Part shown: piece after piece, positions 7,856 to 15,160 of the stretch
Layout: each line of letters opens with the position of its first letter
Position numbering within the stretch: position 1 is the stretch's first letter
Source of the DNA: an uncultured Clostridia bacterium
GTDB lineage: Bacteria > Bacillota > Clostridia > TANB77 > CAG-508
DNA length: 35,441 nt
Assembly: GCA_944393025.1 (NCBI GenBank)
Contig: CALXYR010000003.1
Span: 1-35,441, forward strand
Direction of reading: 5' to 3'
Made by a program: the position numbers and the translations under genes
The notes under the pieces: model-generated
The model's database searches: none
The model's input: the letters and a program-made list of their open reading frames with translations, nothing else
What the model was told of the DNA's origin: nothing

Positions 7856-8857
7856 TTATAATGAGTTGAAGTATACATTTCCACCTATCATTTCTCCTGA
7901 AGCATAACCTGCTGCTCTAAATGATAAATATGTGTGATTTCTTTTTCCATTTAAAGCATCTAAAACTGCTTGTTTTACATATGATGGATAGTTTCCATTT
8001 AATCTTCTTTGCCAATAATTATCTATAGAATAACAGAATTGACTTGGTGCCATATATTGGCTTAATGGATCTGACCCATAACTTTTCCAACTACTACTTA
8101 CAGTTCTATTACAAGCTGTTGTAATAACTGCTAAAGCTCCTGTATAACTTGAACTACATTCTTGTGCTGTTATAGCACATAATAAATCTAATTCACTTTC
8201 TGAATATGTCCATTTACCACCATTATAAGTAGTTCTTGAACCACCTCTAGTAGTAATTTGTCTTGTTCTGATTTCTACAATTTTATCAACTGGTTCTTTA
8301 ATAACTTTTGATGAAATTTTAGTTTTTTCTATTTCTTTTTTATTTTGATATTTTACTTTATATGTTACTTCTCTTATTCCATTTTCGCCTTCTTGAATAA
8401 CACTGTCTTGTTTTGTTCCACTTCCTGTTGTAACATCTTTAGTTATTGTTTCATAAGGAATTTTTTCCTTTTCTACTACTATTTTTTCTACAATTTTAGA
8501 ATAATTATCTAAGATATCTTCTGTAGATACATCAGATGATTTTTCTACTTTTTCAAAAACCTCAATTTCTTCTGTTTCTTTTGATATTGTTATTGTGTTA
8601 TTATCAGATAATTCTTCACTTGTATCTGGTAATACTTTCTCATCTTCTAATAATATAATATGATTTTCATTTAAAATATCTTTGACACTTGTCTTAGTTG
8701 TTAAAACATCCATCTCGTAACCACTAGATAAAATTATTTTAACATTTCTTACTTTGACATTACCTGCCATTACGCCAACACTTAATAGAAAAATAAGTAT
8801 TATACTAATACATACTATTTTTTTAAGCGATATTGACGCTTTACTATCATTTTTCAT
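7856..8857 (-). CDS. Secreted DUF348-G5-SleB cell-wall hydrolase
   Basis: A 333-residue exported protein. An N-terminal membrane helix or signal (about residues 13-30) is followed by a DUF348 ubiquitin-like module (about 36-92), a G5 domain (about 120-198, with E-K-I-P-Y-E-T and G-E-N-G-I-R-E-V-T-Y), a short R-G-G-S-R-T linker, and a C-terminal SleB/CwlJ-type hydrolase domain (about 219-333). The A-I-T-A-Q-E233-C start and the Y-M-A-P-S-Q-F-C-Y and G-G-N-V-Y-F-N segments are typical; E233 is the likely catalytic Glu of this lytic-transglycosylase-like fold. The layout is like Bacillus YabE but with a SleB domain in place of the 3D domain. It probably cleaves peptidoglycan in growth, sporulation or germination. 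It has an AAAGGAGGGAAC ribosome binding site and a consensus promoter. Confidence 0.88.
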   Translation of the reverse strand: MKNDSKASISLKKIVCISIILIFLLSVGVMAGNVKVRNVKIILSSGYEMDVLTTKTSVKDILNENHIILLEDEKVLPDTSEELSDNNTITISKETEEIEVFEKVEKSSDVSTEDILDNYSKIVEKIVVEKEKIPYETITKDVTTGSGTKQDSVIQEGENGIREVTYKVKYQNKKEIEKTKISSKVIKEPVDKIVEIRTRQITTRGGSRTTYNGGKWTYSESELDLLCAITAQECSSSYTGALAVITTACNRTVSSSWKSYGSDPLSQYMAPSQFCYSIDNYWQRRLNGNYPSYVKQAVLDALNGKRNHTYLSFRAAGYASGEMIGGNVYFNSL

Positions 8858-8893
8858 ATGATATTTGTTCCCTCCTTTAAAAGCAACACATAT

Positions 8894-8922
8894 ATTATAG
8901 CATGATTATTACAATATGTCAA
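8894..8922 (-). promoter_or_regulatory. Consensus sigma-A promoter for the SleB-type hydrolase
   Basis: On the - strand a perfect TTGACA (8917-8922), a 17-base spacer ending in TGC, and a perfect TATAAT (8894-8899). This is the best promoter in the window and implies strong vegetative expression rather than a purely sporulation-sigma gene. Confidence 0.85.
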
Positions 8923-9033
8923 ATTTTAAGCTAAGTGAGATAATATGCTTATATTACCATTATATGAGGCTTGTACCAAAAATATTACTATTTTATTAAA
9001 AAATTAATAACTCCTTTAATATAAAATATATAT

Positions 9034-9051
9034 GTTACACTGAACAGTAAG
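9034..9051 (+). repeat. Copy 1 of an 18-bp repeated upstream element
   Basis: GTTACACTGAACAGTAAG lies 100 bases upstream of lemA. It matches the 15051-15068 element in 17 of 18 positions when both are read towards their downstream gene. GTTAC and GTAA(G) form a partial inverted repeat. The rest of the 8858-9150 gap is AT-rich, with several TATAAT-like strings near 9085-9105 but no clear -35 hexamer for lemA. Confidence 0.5.
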
Positions 9052-9150
9052 AAAAATTCACAATATTTTCACATATATTTCTTATAATAGTTGTATAATA
9101 TGTATTATTATGTTATTATATCAATATATTGTTAATAAGGAGGAAATTTT

Positions 9151-9705
9151 ATGTGGTGGATTTTACTTATAATAATAGTTGCAATTATAATTGCAATTAT
9201 TGCAATTTATAATAGTCTAGTAACATTAAGACAAAGAGTAAAAAATGCTTGGAGCCAAATTGATGTACAACTTCAAAGAAGATTTGATTTAATTCCAAAC
9301 TTGGTTGAAACAGTAAAAGGCTATATGGAACATGAATCTGATGTTTTAACTAAGGTTACAGAATTGCGTTCATCTTGGGCAAATGCAAAAACAGTTGATG
9401 AAAAAGCAAAACTTGATAACCAATTATCAGAATCTTTAAAAACAATTATGGCTGTAGCAGAAGGTTATCCTGATTTAAAAGCAAATCAAAACTTTAGTGA
9501 ATTACAAACAGAATTAACAAATACTGAAAATAAAATATCTTATTCAAGACAATTTTATAATGATACAGTAACCAGATATAACACTAAACTAGAGCTTTTT
9601 CCTTCAAATATAATTGCATCAATATTTAATTTTAAAGTAGAAGATTTATTTGAAGTAGATAACCAAGATGCTAGAAAAAATGTAAAAGTTGATTTTAGCA
9701 AATAA
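9151..9705 (+). CDS. lemA: LemA family membrane protein
   Basis: A 184-residue protein of normal LemA length. It has one N-terminal membrane helix (residues 2-20) followed directly by the family signature [20 protein letters not shown] and [19 protein letters not shown]. The F-x-E-L-Q-x-E-L-T-x-T-E-N-K-I and R-Q-F-Y-N-D-T-V segments and a C-terminal F-P-S-N-I-I-A / F-x-V-E-D-L-F-E-V block complete the four-helix fold. The start ATG has an AAGGAGG ribosome binding site. LemA and the M48 protease HtpX are adjacent in many Firmicutes and are thought to work together in envelope protein quality control; the biochemical role of LemA is not established. Confidence 0.95.
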   Translation: MWWILLIIIVAIIIAIIAIYNSLVTLRQRVKNAWSQIDVQLQRRFDLIPNLVETVKGYMEHESDVLTKVTELRSSWANAKTVDEKAKLDNQLSESLKTIMAVAEGYPDLKANQNFSELQTELTNTENKISYSRQFYNDTVTRYNTKLELFPSNIIASIFNFKVEDLFEVDNQDARKNVKVDFSK

Positions 9706-9717
9706 TTTATTGTCAAT

Positions 9718-9763
9718 TAGCCACAATATTATTGAGTAATTTTATTTCAATAATATGTGGCTA
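9718..9763 (+). other. Intercistronic stem-loop between lemA and htpX
   Basis: TAGCCACAATATTATTGA (9718-9735) pairs with TCAATAATATGTGGCTA (9747-9763) around an 11-base loop: 17 pairs with one bulged A. No U tract follows, so it is not a standard terminator. It is more likely an mRNA processing or stability element, or a partial attenuator, that sets the lemA:htpX ratio. Confidence 0.65.
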
Positions 9764-9789
9764 CATAATTTTATAAAGGAATGGTAAAT

Positions 9790-10692
9790 ATGTACAGTGA
9801 TATAAAAAGTAATAAAATAAAAACTGGATTTATAGTATCTTTATTTATAATAGTAATAGCTTTAATTGTATATTATGTATCCATGGCATTTGATTTAGGA
9901 TATATGTCAATTGTTATAGCAATGATATTTTCAATAGGTTCTGCTTGGGCTTCATATTATTATAGTGATAAAATTGTTCTGTCTATAAATAGAGCCAGAC
10001 CAGCAACTCAAGAACAATATCAAAAATTAAATAATATTTTAGATGGATTAATGATATCTTCTGGTTTAAAAAATAGACCCAGATTATATGTTGTTGATGA
10101 CCCTCAACCCAATGCTTTTGCTACTGGTAGAAATCCTCAAAATTCTGTTATTTGTGTTACAACCGGATTATTAGAAAAATTAGACTATTATGAACTTGAG
10201 GGAGTTGTAGCTCATGAGTTATCACACATTAAAAATTATGATATAAGACTTTCAGCTGTAGTTAGTGTAATGGTGGGTTTTATGGTAATACTAACAGATT
10301 GGGTTAGTCGTGCTTTATTCTGGGGAAGAGGAAGAGATAATGATGATAATAATAGTGGTAATCCAATATTAATGATTATTGGATTAATATGCTTATTATT
10401 AGCACCTATATTTGGTCAATTAATGCAACTTGCACTTTCAAGGCGTAGAGAATATTTAGCTGATGCAAGTGCTGTTGAACTTACTAGAAATCCAGATGGA
10501 ATGATTTCAGCACTTCAAAAGCTTGATTCTGACCCTAATGAACTAAAAACAGCTAACAATTCTACAGCCCATATGTATATTGTAAGTCCTTTTAAATCAA
10601 ATCTTAAAAATGGTGGAAAGAAAAAAACTAGTTTATTTTCTACTCATCCATCAATAGATGATAGAATTGAAGCAATTAGAAATTTGAAATAG
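9790..10692 (+). CDS. htpX: HtpX-family M48 membrane metalloprotease
   Basis: A 300-residue membrane protease. Two N-terminal helices (about residues 13-34 and 37-57) precede the zinc site H142-E-L-S-H in V-V-A-H-E-L-S-H-I-K-N-Y-D; a second helix pair follows (about 157-175 and 192-213), then the third-ligand segment R-R-R-E-Y-L-A-D-A, and a C-terminal S-T-H-P-S-I-D-D-R-I-E-A-I motif. All are family hallmarks. HtpX degrades misfolded membrane proteins. An in-frame ATG at 9781 touches the AAAGGA ribosome binding site. The ATG at 9790 has the right spacing and gives the canonical M-Y-S-D-I-x-S-N-K-x-K-T opening, so I chose it. It is likely co-transcribed with lemA. Confidence 0.93.
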   Translation: MYSDIKSNKIKTGFIVSLFIIVIALIVYYVSMAFDLGYMSIVIAMIFSIGSAWASYYYSDKIVLSINRARPATQEQYQKLNNILDGLMISSGLKNRPRLYVVDDPQPNAFATGRNPQNSVICVTTGLLEKLDYYELEGVVAHELSHIKNYDIRLSAVVSVMVGFMVILTDWVSRALFWGRGRDNDDNNSGNPILMIIGLICLLLAPIFGQLMQLALSRRREYLADASAVELTRNPDGMISALQKLDSDPNELKTANNSTAHMYIVSPFKSNLKNGGKKKTSLFSTHPSIDDRIEAIRNLK

Positions 10693-10734
10693 AAATAACA
10701 TTTTTATCTTACTTTTATTATGAATATTATTCTA

Positions 10735-10792
10735 TATATTAGTAAAATAAAAGTTAAATTATATGTAAATTTAATTTTATTTTACTAATATA
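10735..10792. repeat. Long AT-rich inverted repeat after htpX
   Basis: An arm of about 26 bases starting TATATTAGTAAAATAAAA pairs with an arm ending TTTTATTTTACTAATATA, with one bulged G and a loop of about 7 bases. The flanking ATAACA and TGTTAT further out can extend it. It lies between the htpX stop and the proper terminator and may protect the 3' end of the mRNA. Confidence 0.55.
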
Positions 10793-10817
10793 ATTGTTAT
10801 TTTTATTATATAATATG

Positions 10818-10865
10818 AAAAACTTGGTAGAGCTTTAAATATTTTTAAGTTCTATCAAGTTTTTT
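10818..10865. terminator. Bidirectional terminator between htpX and tatD
   Basis: AAAACTTGGTAGAGCTT pairs with AAGTTCTATCAAGTTTT using two wobble positions. It is bounded by an A run on the left and a T run on the right, so it can end both the + strand htpX and the - strand tatD transcripts, which converge here. Confidence 0.85.
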
Positions 10866-10890
10866 AACATAAAACTAAGTTTTAAATAAA

Positions 10891-11685
10891 CTATATAATA
10901 TTAAAAATTTTACAAGTATTTTCATAAGTTATTTTTGCAATTTCTTCTAATGATTTTTTTCTTATATCTGCTATTTTTTGTGCCATATATATAACATTTC
11001 TAGAATCATTTCTTTTTCCTCTGTTAGGCTCTGGAGATAAGTAAGGACTATCTGTTTCAATAAGCATTCTATCTAACGGTACTAAATTTATTACATCTTC
11101 TGCATTTTTAGAATTTTTAAATGTAATTGGACCTGCAAATGAAATATAATAACCTAATTTAAGAGCTTCTTTTATTAATTCTATATTTAATGGGCAACAG
11201 TGAAATACACCTTTTTTTATAACTTCATTATTTTTTAATATTTCTAATGTATCCATAACTGCTTCTCTTGTATGTATTACAATTGGTAAATTAAAATTAT
11301 TAGCTATTTCTATTTGTTTTATAAAAGCTATTTTTTGTAATTTTCTTTTATTAATATCTTTTTCCCAATAATAATCTAATCCAATTTCACCTATTGCTAA
11401 TATTTTTTTACTATGTTTTTCTTCATTTATAAAATCTTCTAATTGTTTTAATTCTTTAATCAATTCTTTTTCATTATTACTTATATCGTTTGGAGATATA
11501 CCTGATATTGTATACATCCATTCATATTCTTTGGCTATTTCTAAGGCATATTTAGAAGATTCTAAACTATACCCTGCATTAATTATTTTACTCACTCCTG
11601 ATTTATATATTTGCTTTATTATTTCTTCTCTATCATCATTAAATTTTTCATCATTATAATGAGCATGTGAATCAAATAATTCCAT
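10891..11685 (-). CDS. tatD: TatD-family metal-dependent DNase/hydrolase
   Basis: A 264-residue TIM-barrel hydrolase of normal TatD length. The metal ligands are seen in order: D-S-H7-A-H9 near the N-terminus, G-E-I-G-L-D-Y-Y-W, V-I-H-T-R-E-A, G-V-F-H-C-C, and E-T-D-S-P-Y-L-S-P-E-P-N-R-G-K-R-N near the C-terminus. Family members have 3'-5' exonuclease or DNase activity linked to DNA repair; the exact substrate here is not shown. The start ATG has a GGAGGAAAA ribosome binding site. It lies 40 bases after acpS on the same strand and is probably co-transcribed with it. Confidence 0.93.
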   Translation of the reverse strand: MELFDSHAHYNDEKFNDDREEIIKQIYKSGVSKIINAGYSLESSKYALEIAKEYEWMYTISGISPNDISNNEKELIKELKQLEDFINEEKHSKKILAIGEIGLDYYWEKDINKRKLQKIAFIKQIEIANNFNLPIVIHTREAVMDTLEILKNNEVIKKGVFHCCPLNIELIKEALKLGYYISFAGPITFKNSKNAEDVINLVPLDRMLIETDSPYLSPEPNRGKRNDSRNVIYMAQKIADIRKKSLEEIAKITYENTCKIFNII

Positions 11686-11725
11686 TTTTCCTCCATTTTA
11701 ACAAATATTAATCCATTTAAATTAA

Positions 11726-12124
11726 TTACTCAAATACTGCAACTGCACTTGCTACAGCATAGTCTTTAATATGAGAAATACTAATATCTATGTCTTTAAG
11801 TTGTAACACATTTGCAGTTTTCCTTATATTTTCTTTTAACTTTTCCACATTTATTACAGGTTTTCCACTTTCTATATTTATAACCTCTATATCTTTCCAT
11901 AGTGCATCTTCTCTTCCTGTTATAAATTGTGAAATTGCTTTAAATACAGCTTCTTTTACAGCAAACCTTGCTGCAAAATGTTGATATTTTATAGCTCCAG
12001 ATTTATTGCAATATTCGATTTCATTTTCTGTATAAATCCTATTTAAAAAATCATTTCCTAATTCTTCAATTGATTTTTGTATTCTGTTTACTTCTATTAT
12101 ATCTATTCCTGTTGTAACTTTCAT
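11726..12124 (-). CDS. acpS: Holo-[acyl-carrier-protein] synthase
   Basis: A 132-residue phosphopantetheinyl transferase that moves the 4'-phosphopantetheine arm of CoA to a Ser of apo-ACP, needed for fatty-acid synthesis. Family motifs: G-I-D8-I-I-E-V-N-R-I at the N-terminus (metal-binding Asp), Y-T-E-N-E-I-E-Y-C, and F-A-A-R-F-A-V-K-E-A-V-F-K-A with the second acidic ligand. The C-terminal I-S-I-S-H-I-K-D-Y-A-V-A block completes the set. The start ATG has a TAGGAGA ribosome binding site. It begins just after the hairpin that ends the upstream gene, so it must rely on read-through or an internal upstream promoter. Confidence 0.95.
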   Translation of the reverse strand: MKVTTGIDIIEVNRIQKSIEELGNDFLNRIYTENEIEYCNKSGAIKYQHFAARFAVKEAVFKAISQFITGREDALWKDIEVINIESGKPVINVEKLKENIRKTANVLQLKDIDISISHIKDYAVASAVAVFE

Positions 12125-12143
12125 AATATCTCCTACTATTTAT

Positions 12144-12163
12144 AAAACCCCATATGGGGTTTT
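12144..12163 (-). terminator. Perfect palindromic hairpin terminator
   Basis: AAAACCCCATATGGGGTTTT is a perfect 20-base palindrome two bases after the stop codon at 12166. The G+C core with an A/T skirt is terminator-like, but the tail (ATAAATAG on the - strand) is short of U, so read-through into acpS is plausible. Confidence 0.6.
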
Positions 12164-12165
12164 AC

Positions 12166-13401
12166 TTATTTCAGACTTGCATATATTATTGTAAGAATAT
12201 TTATTATTAGTATAGTAATTACAACTACTCTTGTTATTTTATTATTTTTATTTAATTCTTCAACATTATGTTTTTTATATGCAATGTCATATTGATTTTT
12301 TATTTTGCTAAATACTAAATTAATATCTAAATTATTAATCCAATATTCTTCTAATCTTTTTCCAAATTCATCATTTGTTATATCTTGTATCCATAAATTT
12401 TTTGAAAAATTTATTAATCCATCTTCTGCTTTTTTTAAGTTATTTTTAAATTCATAATTTAATTTATTTAAAAATATTTTTTTATATAAAGTTAATATGT
12501 ATGTATAAAAATACTCACTCTCATATTTTTGTGGTACAATTGTAAAATTAGCCGTATTTATATTTGATGTAAGCAATACTGTACTAGTTGATGTGAATCC
12601 ATATTTTATATACTGATTTTTATACATATTTTTATTATTATTTTGAGTGTATTTATCATTTATTATTTGTGAACTTTGTGGTAATATTGAACTATATTTT
12701 TCAAATATTGTATCTAATTCATCTTCACTTGTATTTTCATTCCAATCTTTTTGATCTAGACAAACATATGAATAAACAAAGAATTTGTCATTTCCAATAT
12801 TGTCCCTTTTTGTTATATCTGTATTACCAGCTATTTCTTTAATAAGTTCTGTTATATCTTTTACATTTTTAAAAGAACTCGATTGAATTTTTATATTTTC
12901 ATATTCCTTTAAACTATATGCTATTGAGTTTATTTCTCTAAATTTATAATTAAAATTTAGTACATCAGAAAAATTTTTTGTATTTTCTAAATTAGTTTTA
13001 AATACTAAAAAACATACTCCTGTTTTATAACAAATTATTTTTATTTCTGATATTTCAAAAAATATACCACTATCAACATCTACTTTCCCCTGTAAATTTT
13101 CTTTAATTTCATAATTAAAAATATTACAATCATGTTCTGCAAGTAGTGTTGACTTTACTGTTGAATCTAATTTATTAAAATTCTTTAAACCTATATTACT
13201 AGTCTCAAAAGACCAAAACATATAATCTCTAATATTCGGTAAAAAGTATGTATATAAATGTATATCTTTTTGCTTATCAAAAATTCTTAATTTACATTTT
13301 TTATTTCTTAATAAGTCTTGCAAATATTTTTTATATTGTTTTTCATCTATTATATATGGATATATAAAATATGTATATTGATATTTTGTCATAAGTTCCA
13401 T
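12166..13401 (-). CDS. Unrecognised tail-anchored membrane protein
   Basis: A 411-residue protein with no signal peptide and one hydrophobic segment at the very C-terminus (about residues 389-410, V-V-V-I-T-I-L-I-I-N-I-L-T-I-I-Y-A-S-L-K). It should therefore be a large cytoplasmic domain hung on the membrane by its tail. I do not recognise a family. Aromatic-rich stretches (Y-T-Y-F-I-Y-P-Y-I near residue 10, Y-F-L-P-N-I-R-D-Y-M-F-W-S-F near 52) and a W-I-Q-D-I/E-Y-W-I-N-N-L helical part before the anchor are visible. The start is the ATG with an AGGAGGAATAA ribosome binding site. It is 18 bases after the WG-repeat gene, so the two form an operon and may share a membrane task. Confidence 0.75.
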   Translation of the reverse strand: MELMTKYQYTYFIYPYIIDEKQYKKYLQDLLRNKKCKLRIFDKQKDIHLYTYFLPNIRDYMFWSFETSNIGLKNFNKLDSTVKSTLLAEHDCNIFNYEIKENLQGKVDVDSGIFFEISEIKIICYKTGVCFLVFKTNLENTKNFSDVLNFNYKFREINSIAYSLKEYENIKIQSSSFKNVKDITELIKEIAGNTDITKRDNIGNDKFFVYSYVCLDQKDWNENTSEDELDTIFEKYSSILPQSSQIINDKYTQNNNKNMYKNQYIKYGFTSTSTVLLTSNINTANFTIVPQKYESEYFYTYILTLYKKIFLNKLNYEFKNNLKKAEDGLINFSKNLWIQDITNDEFGKRLEEYWINNLDINLVFSKIKNQYDIAYKKHNVEELNKNNKITRVVVITILIINILTIIYASLK

Positions 13402-13419
13402 TATTTATTCCTCCTCTTA

Positions 13420-14946
13420 CTATTTATCAGTAAAATAGTATAAGTTTAAATCTTCTCCTAAGTGCCATTTTCCAATAAATTCTACTAAAATATTATTATT
13501 TAAATTATATGAAGGTGATACTGCTATTTGTCCTCTTGAATCTACTGCTCCCCATAATCCATCTTTTTTTATACTAGCATATCCATAATCATTTTGTTCT
13601 CTTACTTCATCATATATATAATTTACTACAACATTTCCATTTTTATCAACAAATCCATATTTTCCTTCTTCATTTTTGCTTGCAAAAATGGTATTTCCTG
13701 TTAAAATTTCAGTAGTTTTCTTTTCTTCAAATTTAAAATTATAGTATTTATATTCTTCATTCTCTCTTACTTTAATATACCCACCTTGTTCATTTACTTC
13801 AGATACTATAACATTTGATAATTTTAAGTTTAAATCTGAATCAAATAAATCAGATGTATAATTTTTATTAATTCCTTCGTAAAAATTAGCTGTGTTTCTA
13901 TATACAATATTTGAATATTTAAGTTCTACTACAGTATTTCCATTTGTATTTATTATTCCATATTTAGAATTATTTTTAACTATATAATTATTACCCAAAC
14001 TATATTCTAAACTGTCATATTTTATATCTATCAAAGTTTTATTATCTGCTACTGAAACCACTCCATACTTGTCATTCTTTTCTACAACTGCATTTTCAGA
14101 ATTTACTGATATAATATTATCATAATTTTCTAAATACTTCTTTCCTGTAGTATCAATTACTTTCCATTTATTACTTTCTTTTACAATATAGTATTTTCCA
14201 CCACAATATGTGTTTTTTATATCTTGATATTTTTCTTCAACAGCTACTGTTTTAGTATAATTAATTACTCCATATTTTCCATCTTCATTTTTTACTATAT
14301 AGCCTTCTTCATATTTATTTGAAATTGGTTTTATTTCTTTGTATTTATTTTCTATAATAACAGAACCTATATTATCAATTATTCCATATTTTCCATTTTC
14401 TTTTGTTAATAAACTATTTTCTACACCTTTTAAAGCTGTAATTGAATCATATTTACAATCAGAAATTTTGTTTCCGTTTATGTCAATTATTCCATATTTG
14501 TTATCTTTTGAAACTTTTAATAAATTATTTTCATACCATAAATTATTACTACTATCATAATTTTCTATTGCTTCTACTAAATCATATTCTGTAAATATTT
14601 CTTCATTTTTTTCATTTAAAACTTTAGTATCATAAGTATCTTTACTATAATTAACATCTGTAGTACATATAAAAACAGGTTTTGAGTTATCTGGTATTAC
14701 AATATATTCTTCATATATTGGTTCAATTATTACATTTCCTTTAGAATCTATAACTCCCCATTTTTGATTTGTATATACTGGAAAATATTTTAATGCAACT
14801 GCTTTTTGTGGAATACTACCTTCTTTATCAAATAACTTTTGTATTCCTAATACAAACATTATTATTACTAAAATTGCAATTAAAACAGCAAAAACTTTTT
14901 TTATATTTAGTTTTTGTTCTCCATCATATCTTTTTCCTCTACTCAT
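13420..14946 (-). CDS. WG-repeat membrane-anchored protein
   Basis: A 508-residue protein with one N-terminal membrane helix (about residues 17-38, V-F-A-V-L-I-A-I-L-V-I-I-M-F-V-L-G) and an exterior part built of about nine WG repeats. Each repeat reads roughly (K)-W/Y-G-(I/V)-(I/V)-D-x-x-G-N-x-x-(I/V)-x-x-x-Y-(D/E), for example K-W-G-V-I-D-S-K-G-N-V-I-I, K-Y-G-I-I-D-I-N-G-N, K-Y-G-F-V-D-K-N-G-N and L-W-G-A-V-D-S-R-G-Q. WG repeats are thought to form beta-propeller-like or solenoid folds, with no enzymatic role known. A longer reading from TTG at 14958 is possible, but that codon overlaps the GGAGGT ribosome binding site; the ATG at 14946 is correctly spaced from it. Confidence 0.88.
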   Translation of the reverse strand: MSRGKRYDGEQKLNIKKVFAVLIAILVIIMFVLGIQKLFDKEGSIPQKAVALKYFPVYTNQKWGVIDSKGNVIIEPIYEEYIVIPDNSKPVFICTTDVNYSKDTYDTKVLNEKNEEIFTEYDLVEAIENYDSSNNLWYENNLLKVSKDNKYGIIDINGNKISDCKYDSITALKGVENSLLTKENGKYGIIDNIGSVIIENKYKEIKPISNKYEEGYIVKNEDGKYGVINYTKTVAVEEKYQDIKNTYCGGKYYIVKESNKWKVIDTTGKKYLENYDNIISVNSENAVVEKNDKYGVVSVADNKTLIDIKYDSLEYSLGNNYIVKNNSKYGIINTNGNTVVELKYSNIVYRNTANFYEGINKNYTSDLFDSDLNLKLSNVIVSEVNEQGGYIKVRENEEYKYYNFKFEEKKTTEILTGNTIFASKNEEGKYGFVDKNGNVVVNYIYDEVREQNDYGYASIKKDGLWGAVDSRGQIAVSPSYNLNNNILVEFIGKWHLGEDLNLYYFTDK

Positions 14947-14982
14947 AATGACCTCCAAAAACAGATATTTTTTTACATATAT

Positions 14983-15012
14983 ACTATATCATATTTAATA
15001 GGCTAATTACAA
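14983..15012 (-). promoter_or_regulatory. Candidate promoter of the WG-repeat operon
   Basis: On the - strand TTGTAA (15007-15012) and TATAGT (14983-14988) are 18 bases apart, about 36 bases upstream of the ATG at 14946. A second TATAAT lies further upstream near 15020 without a good -35. Confidence 0.45.
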
Positions 15013-15047
15013 CATTATTATACATTTTTTGCAAAAAGATAAAACAC

Positions 15048-15071
15048 GCTGTTACTGTTCAGTGTAACAGC
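15048..15071 (-). repeat. Copy 2 of the 18-bp element, within an 8-bp-stem hairpin
   Basis: Read towards the WG gene this copy is GTTACACTGAACAGTAAC (15068-15051). Its ends extend to GCTGTTAC/GTAACAGC, an 8-bp stem with an 8-base loop. It lies about 40 bases upstream of the candidate -35 and 20 bases from the spoIIE terminator. Either an operator or activator site, or a second weak terminator (GTGTTTTATCTTTTT follows on the - strand). Confidence 0.55.
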
Positions 15072-15090
15072 ACTTTTAACTTTGCTGTAT

Positions 15091-15131
15091 AGAAAAAAGA
15101 ATTTTGAAATATTAAAAATATTTCAAAATTC
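15091..15131 (-). terminator. spoIIE terminator
   Basis: A perfect 15-bp stem (GAATTTTGAAATATT with its complement, 3-base loop) is followed on the - strand by TTTTTTCT. It starts 30 bases after the spoIIE stop codon. Confidence 0.9.
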
Positions 15132-15160
15132 TCTTTATCATTAAACTATACATTTTTAAT

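Noticed and set aside
12144-12163. Palindrome AAAACCCCATATGGGGTTTT as an attachment or recombination site
   Set aside because: Its place two bases after a stop codon is better explained by a terminator; no integrase or duplicated copy is in the window.
14947-14958. TTG start at 14958 for the WG-repeat protein
   Set aside because: The TTG overlaps the GGAGGT ribosome binding site; the ATG at 14946 is correctly spaced.
15048-15071. TnrA or other known operator for the GTTAC-N8-GTAAC element
   Set aside because: The spacing does not fit the TGTNA-N7-TNACA pattern, and I could not match it to another known site.
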